A DNA stretch of 64,000 nucleotides from Gracilimonas sp034520725 (GCA_034520725.1 JAXHNH010000020.1:124001-188000), one strand, 5' to 3'; shown: positions 28,809 to 38,802, counted from the stretch's first letter. Notes: generated by a model not told the origin, from the letters alone. A program made the numbers and translations.

Positions 28809-29621
28809 ATGAATTCCAAGAAAAATGGGCCTGTATTGATCATTGGATGTGGTTGGTTAGGAAAAAAATTAGGTTCTTATCTTATCTCAAAGAAGTTAAC
28901 TGTGTATGGTACTACTCGCTCTTCTTCGAATTTTTCTGAGTTAAATGCACTTGAGATCAAGCCTGTAAAGCTTGAATTACCTTCTGCATCCCTTTCCGAT
29001 ATTCGCTTGCCCGATGTTAAGACTGTGATCATTTCTATTTCACCCGGTCGAGGGAAAGACAGAAATGATTATCCAAAAATAATTGGACAGCTTTCTCAGG
29101 TCCTGGCTGAAAGAAACGTACAGATCATCATGTATAGTTCCACGTCAGTATATGAAGATACAAAGAATGAAGTCACAGAATCAGATGCGGAACCTGAAGA
29201 AAAAAGCAACAATGCAATTATTGCAGCTGAAGGTGCTTTAATTAAATATTCTCCCGATGCTGTAATTCTGAGGCTTAGTGGTTTATATGGAGAAGACCGA
29301 CATCCGGCAAAGTATATGGCTGGAAGGAAAAATATTGCCGGTGGTGACTCCCCGGTTAACCTGGTTCACAGCGATGATGTAATCCAGGTAACGGCTAAAA
29401 TAATCGAAAAGAAAATCAAAGGTGAGATCTTCAATGTATGTAGTGGGAGCCACCCTTCCAGATCTGAGATCTATACCAAAATTGCAGAAAGGCTTGAATT
29501 GAAAAAACCCACTTTTGAAGAAGGCGGTTCAGATGGGAAAAAAGTTTCTTCTGAAAAATTGAAAAAACAATTAAAAATTAGGTTCCTTCATCCGGAACCA
29601 TCGGAATTCCTGGCAGATTAA
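28809..29621 (+). CDS. NAD(P)-binding epimerase-like (SDR) protein, YeeZ-like
   Basis: A 270-residue Rossmann protein. The N-terminal dinucleotide motif is LIIGCGWLGKKLGSYL (GxGxxG form), followed by GTTRSSSNFSEL, where Arg suggests NADP preference. YSSTSVYED and LRLSGLYGEDRHP correspond to the Ser/Tyr region of extended SDRs, although the canonical YxxxK is degenerate. Homologues such as YeeZ have unknown substrates. It is divergent from hemH and overlaps the convergent AhpD-like gene by four bases. Confidence 0.83.
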   Translation: MNSKKNGPVLIIGCGWLGKKLGSYLISKKLTVYGTTRSSSNFSELNALEIKPVKLELPSASLSDIRLPDVKTVIISISPGRGKDRNDYPKIIGQLSQVLAERNVQIIMYSSTSVYEDTKNEVTESDAEPEEKSNNAIIAAEGALIKYSPDAVILRLSGLYGEDRHPAKYMAGRKNIAGGDSPVNLVHSDDVIQVTAKIIEKKIKGEIFNVCSGSHPSRSEIYTKIAERLELKKPTFEEGGSDGKKVSSEKLKKQLKIRFLHPEPSEFLAD

Positions 29622-30010
29622 TTGGTTTTGAGTGTGCCTTCGTTCTCCAGAATCTCCAACGTTTCTGCTGCATGACGCAGATGTGGGATAAAAATACTAC
29701 CTCCTACGATCAGTGCCACATTCAGTGCTTCCACGATCTCGGCTTTAGTCGAACCCGCCTTGGCGCATTGTTCCAGGTGATAATCAATACAGTCGTTACA
29801 GCGAAGCACTGCAGAAGCTACCAATCCCAATAATTCTTTCGTTTTTGTAGGCAACGCCCCATCCCGGTAGGTATTGGTGTCCATATTAAAGAATCGCTTG
29901 ATCCCGAGATGTTCCAGGTCCATCACTTTTTCGTTTTGGATCTTGCGTTCTTCTCTGAATTGTTCTAATCGGTTTTCTGCTGACATAATATCTTTGGATT
30001 TTAGTACCAA
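29618..30010 (-). CDS. Carboxymuconolactone decarboxylase/AhpD-like protein
   Basis: A 130-residue helical protein. The core LRCNDCIDYHLEQCAKAG has the CxxC of AhpD-type thiol peroxidase partners and the downstream His; VEALNVALIVGG completes the CMD fold. ATG 29986 (MSAENRLEQF) is the more likely start because the preceding eight residues are not family-like; that gives 122 residues. Probable role: peroxide-linked redox chemistry in the cytoplasm. Confidence 0.86.
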   Translation of the reverse strand: MVLKSKDIMSAENRLEQFREERKIQNEKVMDLEHLGIKRFFNMDTNTYRDGALPTKTKELLGLVASAVLRCNDCIDYHLEQCAKAGSTKAEIVEALNVALIVGGSIFIPHLRHAAETLEILENEGTLKTN

Positions 30011-30070
30011 TAATTCATAAACGAATAAAATAGGGAGTTTTTAGGGAATTCATCTAAATATTTGGTAACT

Positions 30071-30268
30071 GACTCTCATCCCCGCAAGCCGCAGCTAGCT
30101 GCACTTGCTGTCCCTCCAGAGGGACAAAGATGAATACCAAACATCCAACAAGGAAAATTAAATATTGAAGTAAAGAGTGTTGGCGAAGGCATCAATTATC
30201 TCTCTTCGGAGAGAGACCGATTTCAGCTTTGTCCCGAAAGATCTCGGGAAGAGCTGAGAAGTCTTTGG
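30071..30268. repeat. Composite repeat patch with hairpins
   Basis: This gap of about 350 bp has no gene. GACTCTCATCCCCGCAAG resembles the ACTCACATCCC end motif. GTCCCTCCAGAGGGAC and CTCTCTTCGGAGAGAG are near-perfect hairpins. 30134-30172 is a 7-bp-period stretch (GAATACC, AAACATC, CAACAAG, GAAAATT, AAATATT). It looks like a degraded variant of the elements around 52.7-56.3 kb. Confidence 0.5.
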
Positions 30269-30362
30269 AAATATTAGTTTATGTAATCCTGCATAATCGC
30301 TTTTTGAATCCTCATACACTTAAGTATCTTCTTGTGCTTGCACGATTTAGTAATACAGTTAA

Positions 30363-31865
30363 ATGTTCCGAAAAAAGACAGAAGCTAAACACAAATTGGT
30401 AGTTATCGGCGACAGCCTTACTCAAGGCTTCAATAACGGGGGTATTTATCGAACCGATATCAACTTCCCTTCTTTCATCCATAGGTGTTTTGAAGCAAGG
30501 CACGATTTTGATCAGCCAAGTTTTACAGCACAGGCCGGCATTCCATTGAATATTGAGGTGTTGGTGAGAGGTCTTTCCGACAAATATGGGGATGAAATTG
30601 ATCTGACAGAATTTCTTTCTGCTTCTAAATACATATTCACAACCTTCAAGAGGATCAAAAAATACTGGGAAGGTGGCATGAAGGACCTTTCGGTGGAACG
30701 CACCTTACCCTATCACAATCAGTCAGTCTGGGGGTTTAACGTCAGCGATTCCTGGATGGTAACCGAAAAGAGTAGTCGCGACTACATTCAAAATAATCCG
30801 GAATCTTTTACAGTGTTCAACATGCTGCCGGTCCATGCCAAGTTTACCACTGCCCGTTTGGTTTTAAATCCCTCACTCAAGGAAGAATATCAGCAACGCT
30901 CACAGATCGACAATGCCCGTATACTGGCTGAGGATGGAGGGATCGATAATCTGATAGTTTGCCATGGCCACAATAACATCCTTGCTGCTGTCACAGACCT
31001 AAAAGTTATATGGACGGAGGACAAAGATGACCTTGAAGCTTTTCCCGGCCATCGTAATTATACCGTTTACCGACCCGAACATTTTGAGCAACAGTATCGG
31101 AAATTGGCTGAAAAAGTATCAACCCTTGGAGCCAAAAGGATCTTTGTACCCACCATACCATATGTGACCATTCCTCCGGTTATCCGTGGTGTAAATTCAG
31201 ATCTATCAAGTAAAAGATTAGGATATTTTGACTATTATACCCGTTTTTGGATATGGGATGAGGACTTTCACCCGGACAAACACCCACACCTTACAAAAGA
31301 TCAGGCCATTCAACTCGATTTTACCATTGATGCCTATAATGAGATCATCAAACAGGTCGCAGATGAATATGGATGGACTGTGGTTCCCATCGCCAGGAAT
31401 GTAGCAGGACTTGCAAGGCGCCGGCTTGGAGGTGAATTGGTGCGGGACCTTCCCAAAGGACTTGGCAGGGCCCTATTAAAAAAAGAGTCAACCAAACACC
31501 TGGTTGACGAATCAGGAGAAATTAACCTGACCACAGACTTCATTCGGCTAAATAAAGAAGGCAAGATCTACAAAGGTGGAATATTCAGCCTGGATGGCTT
31601 ACACCCCACTACCATCGGATATGGATTGATGGCCAATGTTTACATTAGAACCATGGCGCGCGCCGGAGTTAAATTTGAAAGAGGAATTAACTGGGATGAA
31701 GTTGTGGGTGAAGATACTCTCGTCAACAACCCACCGATTCTGCTTGCCGAGTTACGTATGGTTCTTCGAATGCTCGCCATGAATCATCAGGAAAAGATCT
31801 TCAGTGTCAGTAAAAACATTCTCAGTCAGGTCATGGAGATAGTCTCTCCACGACACCACGACTGA
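30363..31865 (+). CDS. SGNH/GDSL-type hydrolase, 500 aa
   Basis: Block I of the SGNH family is VVIGDSLTQGF, with nucleophile Ser 18. A block III equivalent is CHGHNNIL and block V is SLDGLHPTTIGY, giving the Asp-x-x-His pair. The protein is longer than usual (about 200-350), with large insertions around residues 70-180 and 330-390. There is no obvious signal peptide, so it may act in the cytoplasm or be exported otherwise. Esterase or lipase activity is expected from the family; the substrate is unknown. It stands alone; downstream begins the iron-type operon with its own promoter region. Confidence 0.85.
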   Translation: MFRKKTEAKHKLVVIGDSLTQGFNNGGIYRTDINFPSFIHRCFEARHDFDQPSFTAQAGIPLNIEVLVRGLSDKYGDEIDLTEFLSASKYIFTTFKRIKKYWEGGMKDLSVERTLPYHNQSVWGFNVSDSWMVTEKSSRDYIQNNPESFTVFNMLPVHAKFTTARLVLNPSLKEEYQQRSQIDNARILAEDGGIDNLIVCHGHNNILAAVTDLKVIWTEDKDDLEAFPGHRNYTVYRPEHFEQQYRKLAEKVSTLGAKRIFVPTIPYVTIPPVIRGVNSDLSSKRLGYFDYYTRFWIWDEDFHPDKHPHLTKDQAIQLDFTIDAYNEIIKQVADEYGWTVVPIARNVAGLARRRLGGELVRDLPKGLGRALLKKESTKHLVDESGEINLTTDFIRLNKEGKIYKGGIFSLDGLHPTTIGYGLMANVYIRTMARAGVKFERGINWDEVVGEDTLVNNPPILLAELRMVLRMLAMNHQEKIFSVSKNILSQVMEIVSPRHHD

Positions 31866-32012
31866 TGCCCGCCCCGTGATTTAATACGCTCTCCTTACAT
31901 TCAAGCTTAATTTAGATTTATTCTATATAAGCTTTGATTCCGTTTAAAAAGCTTCTTACCTTAGAATCGTTCTAAATAAAAACAACAATCAAAATTATTA
32001 GTCCCACATACA

Positions 32013-33239
32013 ATGAGGCTTTCAAAATTATTTTTACTTCCCTTTTTAACAATCGCTCTTATTTCCTGCGATACCAACAACAGTGATGACAGCGCGGACA
32101 TTGATGTCCCCCCAACCTATGAGTTTGAACGAAATGGCGAATCTTCCGTAGCCTTCTCAGGACAAACAACCCGCATTAAAATGGGTAATGAGTTGTTTGA
32201 CGCCATGTCTGATTTCGATAACACCACTGAACAATCAATATTAGAGATGTATCGTAATCAGGATGAAAACGGTAATGAGGTAGACCCTTTCTCTGATTCA
32301 GATCTCAACGCCTCCTCAAAAAGCGTTAAAGGTAAGATAGCGGCATCCCGCGATTATTTTGCTTCCAATGCTACTCAGGCTGCTGAAATCAAGAATGATT
32401 TCGAAAGCTGGTTGACCGGTCAGGTTAATGAGGTATTTCCGAACCAAAATGAGCTTGCTGAGCCAGGATTGCCTGGACAAATCGCCGATGGCTCCAAAGA
32501 GCGCTACATTAATGGTCAGGGCCTGGAATACAATCAAATGGTAGCGAAGGGCATGATCGGTGCGCTTATGGCCGACCAAATGCTGAATAACTATCTAAGT
32601 CCTTCGGTACTGGATGAAGCTACTAACCGAGAGGAAAATGACAATGGTGAAACCGCTGAAGGTTCCAACTACACCAACATGGAGCACAAGTGGGATGAAG
32701 CCTTTGGATATATTTACGGTACTTCTGTTGATCCTGCCAACCCAAATGCCACCATCGGTAGTGACGATATATTCCTGAATAAATACACCGGACAAGTTAG
32801 CGAAGATGATGATTTTTCAACGTTGGCTGAAGACATTTACGAAGCCTTCAAATTGGGCCGTGCAGCTATTGTTGCCGGAGATTATGAAGTGCGTGATGAG
32901 CAAGCCGCCATTATTCAGGAAGCCATTTCAACGGTTATTGGTGTTCGCGGAGTGTATTACCTGCAAGCCGGAAAGCTTCAGATCGAAGCCAATGAACTCG
33001 GTTCTGCTTTCCACTCTCTTTCAGAAGGATACGGATTTATCTACAGCCTGCAATTTACACGTGTGCCCGGTACCAACCAGCCATATATGAGCCACAGTGA
33101 AGTAGAAGCAATGCTTACCGATCTACTTGATGACGGTGAAAACGGACTGTGGGATCTTGAGACTTCAACCCTTGATGCCCTATCTGAACAAATCGCCAAC
33201 AAATTTGATTTTACGGTAGAGGAAGCCGCTTCTAACTAA
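32013..33239 (+). CDS. DUF4856 lipoprotein
   Basis: A 408-residue lipoprotein (ALISCDTNNS, lipid Cys 19) with the DUF4856 domain over most of its length; EHKWDEAFGYIYG and AFKLGRAAIVAGDYEVRDEQ are characteristic. DUF4856 proteins occur almost only in Bacteroidota-like bacteria, next to imelysin. Both are all-helical, and a role in periplasmic iron or heme handling is inferred from this context. First gene of the group that continues with imelysin, HTTM protein and TonB receptor; a terminator-like hairpin lies between this gene and imelysin. Confidence 0.88.
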   Translation: MRLSKLFLLPFLTIALISCDTNNSDDSADIDVPPTYEFERNGESSVAFSGQTTRIKMGNELFDAMSDFDNTTEQSILEMYRNQDENGNEVDPFSDSDLNASSKSVKGKIAASRDYFASNATQAAEIKNDFESWLTGQVNEVFPNQNELAEPGLPGQIADGSKERYINGQGLEYNQMVAKGMIGALMADQMLNNYLSPSVLDEATNREENDNGETAEGSNYTNMEHKWDEAFGYIYGTSVDPANPNATIGSDDIFLNKYTGQVSEDDDFSTLAEDIYEAFKLGRAAIVAGDYEVRDEQAAIIQEAISTVIGVRGVYYLQAGKLQIEANELGSAFHSLSEGYGFIYSLQFTRVPGTNQPYMSHSEVEAMLTDLLDDGENGLWDLETSTLDALSEQIANKFDFTVEEAASN

Positions 33240-33259
33240 TTCAATTTCCAAATAAAATT

Positions 33260-33291
33260 GCTGGCAGTCATTTTTGGCTGCCGGCTTTTTT
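33260..33291 (+). terminator. Hairpin between DUF4856 and imelysin genes
   Basis: GCTGGCAG and CTGCCGGC pair with one G-U, followed by a T run. Only 21 bp separate it from the imelysin start, so it may attenuate rather than end the operon. Confidence 0.7.
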
Positions 33292-33311
33292 GCTTTTAAA
33301 AAATTATTATC

Positions 33312-34421
33312 ATGAAAAAATTTGCTGCTTTAATTGTTACTATTCTCTTGGTTTGGAGTTGTACCGATAACGGACCTTCAGGCCCATCTCCCGATGATTT
33401 TGACCGAGGAGCTATTTTAGAGAACTGGGCAGATAACCTCATCGTGCCCGCGTTTTCAAATTTTGCAGAAGCCACTGCACAGCTTCATACATCTGCAGAA
33501 AACTTTTCAGCTGAACCTACTCAGCAAAACCTTGAATTTTTGCGTGACAGCTGGAAAACAGCCTATCTCGCCTTTCAGCACGTTTCTATGTTTGAAATGG
33601 GAGAAGCCATGCAGGTTCGTTTTCGGGATAACCTGAACATCTATCCAACTGATACCGTGGAGATCGAGAACAGTATTCAATCCGGTGATTACAACCTCGA
33701 ACTGCCGTCATTAACTGATAGTCAGGGCTTCCCTGCTTTGGATTATTTAATGCACGGCTTAGGTGAAAACGATGCAGAAATTCTCTCTTTCTATATTACC
33801 GATAGCAATGCTGAAAACTACAGAACCTACCTTACTGACCTCACTCAAAGAATTGATGCTTTGACTAGCCAAGTGCTGGAAAGCTGGACTTCCGGCTACC
33901 GCGATGAGTTTGTCAGCAATTCCGGAAATGGCGCCAATTCTTCGCTCGATATGATGGTGAATGATTATATTTTCTATTATGAGAAATACCTTCGTGCCGG
34001 TAAAATCGGCATTCCAGCAGGCGTTTTTTCCGGTTCACCTCTGAGCACTCATGTAGAGGCATATTACAGTAATGGATTTTCCAAGGCGCTGTTCAACGAA
34101 GCATTGACTGCCAGCAGTAACTTTTTTAACGGAACGCATTTCGATGCAGAAGTGGACGGTCAGAGTCTGGATGATTACCTGGATTACCTGAACACTATGA
34201 AAGATGGCTCGGATTTGACAGCCTTGATAAATAATCAATTTGAGCTGGCTCAGGAAGAGGCGGAAGCTCTTGATCCTGATTTTGCAGCACAGGTAGAATC
34301 CGATAATACTCTAATGCTTTCCACCTATGATGAATTGCAAATGAATGTGGTTTTCATGAAAGTAGATATGCTTCAGGCCCTGAACATCAACGTGGATTAT
34401 GTTGATGCTGATGGTGATTAA
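33312..34421 (+). CDS. Imelysin-family lipoprotein
   Basis: A 369-residue helical lipoprotein (LVWSCTDNG, lipid Cys 17). Imelysin domain features: LRDSWKTAYLAFQHVSMFE in the first repeat and GFPALDYLMHGLGE, the position of the GxHxxE-like motif, near residue 140. Imelysin/EfeO-type proteins bind iron or heme at the cell surface without known peptidase activity. The gene precedes the HTTM and TonB receptor genes by 3 bp and a few bp overlap respectively, so all are co-expressed. Confidence 0.9.
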   Translation: MKKFAALIVTILLVWSCTDNGPSGPSPDDFDRGAILENWADNLIVPAFSNFAEATAQLHTSAENFSAEPTQQNLEFLRDSWKTAYLAFQHVSMFEMGEAMQVRFRDNLNIYPTDTVEIENSIQSGDYNLELPSLTDSQGFPALDYLMHGLGENDAEILSFYITDSNAENYRTYLTDLTQRIDALTSQVLESWTSGYRDEFVSNSGNGANSSLDMMVNDYIFYYEKYLRAGKIGIPAGVFSGSPLSTHVEAYYSNGFSKALFNEALTASSNFFNGTHFDAEVDGQSLDDYLDYLNTMKDGSDLTALINNQFELAQEEAEALDPDFAAQVESDNTLMLSTYDELQMNVVFMKVDMLQALNINVDYVDADGD

Positions 34422-34424
34422 ACG

Positions 34425-35797
34425 ATGAATACAACTTCGTTTCGGTCATATCTAAACACCAAAACCAATGCTGCTCCATTAGCTGTTTTCCGGATCTTTT
34501 TCGGAATCCTGATGCTGATCAGCATTGTTCGTTTTGCCGCCAATGGCTGGATAGAGAAGTTGTATATCGAACCGAATTTTTTCTTTTCTTACTATGGATT
34601 TGAGTGGGTTCAGCCTCTTGGTGAGTGGACCTACCTCATCTTTCTGATCTGTGGAATTTCAGCTTTTTTTATCTCCCTCGGATTTAAATACCGGATCTCC
34701 ATTATCGTTTTTTTCCTCAGCTTCACCTACATCGAGCTGATGGACAAAACCACTTATCTAAACCACTATTACTTCATCAGCATCCTCAGCTTCCTAATGA
34801 TATTTCTACCGGCTCACGCCTATTATTCGCTGGATGCATACAAAGATAAAGATCTTCGATCACAACGGATTCCAAGCTGGTGCATCGATGCCATAAAACT
34901 CCTGCTTTTTATTGTATATTTCTATGCAGGGCTGGCAAAACTGAACTCCGACTGGCTGTTTGAAGCTATGCCGTTGCAGATCTGGCTGCCGGCCAAATAT
35001 TCCATTCCTCTTCTTGGCGATCTGCTTCAGCAAACGTGGGCACATTACGCTTTTGCATGGGCGGGTGCTATTTATGATCTGACTATTCCCTTTTTATTGT
35101 TACATTAAACGAACCCGCATATTTGCTTTTATGCTCGTGGTGATATTCCATGTATTGACCCGCGTACTTTTTTCCGATCGGCATGTTCCCCTATATCATG
35201 ATCGTCAGTGCGCTCATCTTTTTCGATTCCGGATTGCATAAGCGAATTCTGGAATACATTTCTAAATGGTTCAGGATCACCAAATCCTTTTTTGATAACG
35301 GAGCTGATTATTCCTTCCCGAAAACCTGGATTCGAAAAGCTTCTATGAGTGTTGTAGTTGTCTTTTTTATGATCCAGCTGCTTGTGCCCTTTCGGTATGT
35401 GCTGTATCCTGGGGAACTTTTCTGGACAGAGGAAGGCTACCGTTTCTCATGGCGGGTTATGCTGATGGAAAAAGCCGGTTATGCAAATTTTAAAGTGGTT
35501 GATCCTGAGACTGATCATCGTTTTTATGTCGACAACACAGAATTCCTCACACGGTTTCAGGAAAAACAGATGTCTGCCCAACCTGATTTCATTCTTGAGT
35601 ACGCCCATTTCCTTGAAGATCATTATCAGAAACAGGGCATTCAGGATCCGGAGATCTACGTAGAAAGTTTTGTGGCTTTAAATGGACGATTGAGCCAACC
35701 TTATGTGGACCCGAAAGTAGATCTCACTGAAATAGAACCGTCACTAAAACACCGAACCTGGTTACTCCCTTTTAACGATGAAATTAAAGGCCTTTAG
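34425..35797 (+). CDS. HTTM-domain membrane protein (gamma-carboxylase-like), two frameshifts
   Basis: A vitamin-K-dependent-carboxylase-like HTTM protein of about 455 residues in three frame segments. The first (34425-35108) holds the early membrane helices and LNHYYFISILSFLMIFLPAH. An extra T near 35106 shifts to KRTRIFAFMLVVIFHVLTR. A second extra T in the T6 run at 35168-35173 returns to LFPIGMFPYIMIVSALIFF (35183-35797). The reconstructed protein has the HTTM signature FYAGLAKLNSDWLF and a periplasmic C-terminal domain. HTTM proteins accompany imelysin/DUF4856 clusters in this phylum; the reaction is unknown. The 3' end overlaps the TonB receptor start by 20 bp. Confidence 0.83.
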
Positions 35798-38261
35798 TCT
35801 GTTTATAATTTTCTTCCTGTTTTCAATTTCTGCTTTTGCTCAGCATCAGATCTCCGGATACGTGATCGATGCAGAATCCAAGGAACCGATCGAGTCAGTT
35901 GAGATCTATGATAATAATGCCGGAAAATCTTTTCAGACCGATGAAGAGGGCTATTTTGAGATAAACGATCTGCCTTATGGAACCTATTTTCTATATTTCT
36001 ACAAATTGGGTTACGAAGTAGAACAGCGACCCATAGTGCTGGATACCGAAAATGCAGACATCTATATAGAACTGAGCAAGTTGTCACGGGAGATGTCAGA
36101 GGTGGCGATAACAGAGCAACGGGAAAAAATATTCTCCATGCAGCGTCTTCGGGAAGTAGAAGGCACTTCTATCTATGCAGGAAAGAAGAATGAGGTCATC
36201 GATCTGGAGCAAATGGTGGTTAATACCTCCTCCAATAATGCACGACAGATCTACAGTCAGATTTCAGGTTTAAATATATTTGAATCTAATGATGCAGGGT
36301 TACAGCTAAATATTGGGGGACGTGGACTCGATCCAAATCGATCTTCAAACTTTAACACGCGCCAAAATGGCTACGACATCAGCGCGGATGTTCTCGGTTA
36401 TCCCGAAAGCTATTATACCCCTCCCGCTGAAGGCATCGAAGAAATTCAGGTCATTCGCGGAGCCGCTTCCCTGCAATATGGAACGCAATTTGGGGGACTC
36501 GTCAATTTCAAGATGAAAAAGCCGGTCAGGGATCGAAACATAGAATTTACTACCCGGCAATCCGTAGGCTCAAACGCACTTTTCACCTCCTTCAACAGCC
36601 TGAGCGGCACCACCGGAAATATTGGTTATTATGGATATTTCAACTACAAAAAAGGAGATGGATTCCGTCCCAACTCCAACTTTGACTCCCAAAATGCTTA
36701 TCTCTATACCGATTACAAGCTCGGCAAAAATACCACTCTAAGCACTGATTTCACCTACTTATACTATCTCGCCCAGCAGCCCGGCGGCCTCACAGATGCC
36801 CAGTTTTACCGAGATCCAAGCGTCAGCAACCGCACCCGTAATTGGTTTGAAGTAGACTGGAAACTAGCTTCATTAAAACTTGAACATCGTTTTTCTTACA
36901 AAACAAGACTAAGCGTGTTGGCCTATGGCTTAGATGCCTCCAGAAAATCGATCGGATTTCGGACCAACAGGGTTTCACAGGAAGATGACCTGAATGCACC
37001 CCGTGATCTCATTCTTGGAGATTTTAACAATTGGGGAACTGAAATTCGTTTTTTGAACCGCTATACCATCGGGGAATTGAATTCTGTTTTTCTGATCGGA
37101 TCAAAATATTACCGATCTAATAATAAGTCGATACAGGGACCCGGATCGGCCAATGAAGAAGCTGACTTTACCCTCGCGGATCAACAATTTCCTAACTACC
37201 CGAATCAATCTGATTTTACGTTCCCCAATAAAAACCTGGCTTTTTTTGGGGAAAATATCTTTTACCTGAAGGACAATCTCTCTATTACCCCGGGTTTTCG
37301 GTTTGAATACATTAACACGCGAAGTGAGGGAACCTTCAAACGCGTTAATTTTGACCTGGCCGGGAACCCAATTCAGAATGAGACTTTTGAAGACAACCGT
37401 GAATTCGAACGCAACTTTGTGTTGCTGGGAGTAGGGATCAGTTATCTTCCCAATACACGAACGGAGTTATATGGAAATCTCTCTCAAAATTACCGCTCTG
37501 TGACCTTTAATGATATCCGTATTGTTAATCCTACTTTTCAAGTTGATCCTGACATTACTGACGAAAGTGGTTTTACCACCGATTTTGGCGTTCGAGGCCG
37601 AGTTGGAGAATCCATTTCTTACGATATCGGCGGTTTTGGATTGATGTATGATAATCGGCTTGGCGAGGTACTTCGCGCTGAAACTCGTATCGACGCGGAT
37701 GGTGAACTAGAGGAAACAGGCCGTGTAGTTCGGTTTCGTGGAAATATAGGTCAGGCTTTTATGTACGGCATCGAAAGTTTGGTTGAGTTAAATCTACTGC
37801 CTTTATTTGGCAATGATTCGAGTGACCTCAAATTCAGTGTCTTTGCCAATACGGCCATCACTCAATCTGAATATCTTGATTCTGACATCCCCGGTGTAGA
37901 AGGAAACGAAGTAGAATTTGTTCCCTTTTTAAATCTCAAGACCGGTCTCAATTTCGGATACAAAAACCTGATGGGAAGCTTGCAGTACACCTACGTTTCT
38001 GATCAGTTCACTGATGCCTCCAATGCCAAACAAAACCCTTTTGACAATCAAAGTGGGATCAAAGGCGAAATTCCGGCTTATGATGTGGTGGATCTTTCGG
38101 CTTCTTATTCATGGAAAAATTTCACGTTGGAATCGGGCATCAATAACGTGCTAAATGCATGGTATTTCACAAGACGAGCCACGGGTTATCCCGGTCCGGG
38201 CATCATTCCATCCCCACCACGCATGTTTTACCTGACCCTTGAATTTAAGATTGGGAATTGA
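35778..38261 (+). CDS. TonB-dependent outer-membrane receptor (iron-siderophore type)
   Basis: An 827-residue protein with signal peptide (cleavage after SAFA). It has a CarboxypepD_reg-like N-terminal domain (ISGYVIDAESKEPIESVEIYD), then the plug with GIEEIQVIRGAASLQYG and GGLVNFKMKKP, and a beta-barrel ending NVLNAWYFTRRATGYPGPG... and FYLTLEFKIGN. The plug signature and the C-terminal barrel boxes match FecA-like receptors. Last gene of the DUF4856-imelysin-HTTM cluster, so it probably supplies the outer-membrane gate for the iron compound those proteins handle. The last 17 bases overlap the 3' end of the convergent transposase gene. Confidence 0.93.
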   Translation: MKLKAFSLFIIFFLFSISAFAQHQISGYVIDAESKEPIESVEIYDNNAGKSFQTDEEGYFEINDLPYGTYFLYFYKLGYEVEQRPIVLDTENADIYIELSKLSREMSEVAITEQREKIFSMQRLREVEGTSIYAGKKNEVIDLEQMVVNTSSNNARQIYSQISGLNIFESNDAGLQLNIGGRGLDPNRSSNFNTRQNGYDISADVLGYPESYYTPPAEGIEEIQVIRGAASLQYGTQFGGLVNFKMKKPVRDRNIEFTTRQSVGSNALFTSFNSLSGTTGNIGYYGYFNYKKGDGFRPNSNFDSQNAYLYTDYKLGKNTTLSTDFTYLYYLAQQPGGLTDAQFYRDPSVSNRTRNWFEVDWKLASLKLEHRFSYKTRLSVLAYGLDASRKSIGFRTNRVSQEDDLNAPRDLILGDFNNWGTEIRFLNRYTIGELNSVFLIGSKYYRSNNKSIQGPGSANEEADFTLADQQFPNYPNQSDFTFPNKNLAFFGENIFYLKDNLSITPGFRFEYINTRSEGTFKRVNFDLAGNPIQNETFEDNREFERNFVLLGVGISYLPNTRTELYGNLSQNYRSVTFNDIRIVNPTFQVDPDITDESGFTTDFGVRGRVGESISYDIGGFGLMYDNRLGEVLRAETRIDADGELEETGRVVRFRGNIGQAFMYGIESLVELNLLPLFGNDSSDLKFSVFANTAITQSEYLDSDIPGVEGNEVEFVPFLNLKTGLNFGYKNLMGSLQYTYVSDQFTDASNAKQNPFDNQSGIKGEIPAYDVVDLSASYSWKNFTLESGINNVLNAWYFTRRATGYPGPGIIPSPPRMFYLTLEFKIGN

Positions 38262-38802
38262 TCGGAAATACCTGATCTGGATTCCAATTCACCGGATTCA
38301 TTTCAATATACCGACGGATGTTGTTAAGGGATTTTGGATTTCGGATGATGTGGTCGTAGAATCGGGGTTGCCAAGCGAATTCATAATTTTTTTCGTTGCA
38401 CCATCGGGTTACGGCACCCTTATAATGATTACATATTACCGATAAAGATTTCGACAATGGTTTACCAAATTCCCGCCGGTGGTGTAGAATCGCGTCATGG
38501 CGTGATTCTGCACCACCGTTTTCGGATATATAAATACCATTTTCATCCGGAATAATTTGAATGATCCCATGAACATGATCGGGCATAACCACAAACGCAT
38601 CCAATTTCACATTGTCAAAATGATCGGGAATCTGATTCCAGAAATACCACGCCGCGCAACCCTGCTCGGTTAATCCCATCACCCTGTCCCGAATTCCCCC
38701 AAAATAATGATACCGGTCTTTGGTACATATCGTTACGAAATAAAATGATGGAAATCGGTAATCCCAACCATCCAATCGAATCGACTTCCTCCAATGTTCC
38801 AT
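38245..38802 (-). CDS. REP-associated tyrosine transposase (RAYT, Y1_Tnp)
   Basis: A 185-residue single-domain HUH transposase. N-terminal KSIRLDGWDYRFPSFYFVTICT, the HUH pair in MPDHVHGII (H76, H78), and the C-terminal FAWQPRFYDHIIRNPKSLNNIR with the catalytic Tyr region are all intact. RAYTs act on REP palindromes and are usually single-copy. The hypervariable linker (about residues 97-115) is encoded by a 17-bp inverted repeat at 38477-38518. It is convergent with the TonB receptor gene and overlaps its end, and the protein looks functional. Whether matching REP sequences occur elsewhere cannot be told. Confidence 0.9.
   Translation of the reverse strand: MEHWRKSIRLDGWDYRFPSFYFVTICTKDRYHYFGGIRDRVMGLTEQGCAAWYFWNQIPDHFDNVKLDAFVVMPDHVHGIIQIIPDENGIYISENGGAESRHDAILHHRREFGKPLSKSLSVICNHYKGAVTRWCNEKNYEFAWQPRFYDHIIRNPKSLNNIRRYIEMNPVNWNPDQVFPINSQS
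38477..38518. repeat. Inverted repeat inside the RAYT gene
   Basis: CGGTGGTGTAGAATCGCG and CGTGATTCTGCACCACCG pair at 16 of 18 positions with a 6-base loop TCATGG. It lies fully inside the transposase coding sequence and stays in frame. Confidence 0.75.

Noticed and set aside
38245..38802. IS200/IS605 transposon
   Set aside because: Single-copy, no TnpB or IS ends found; RAYT-type N- and C-terminal motifs fit better.
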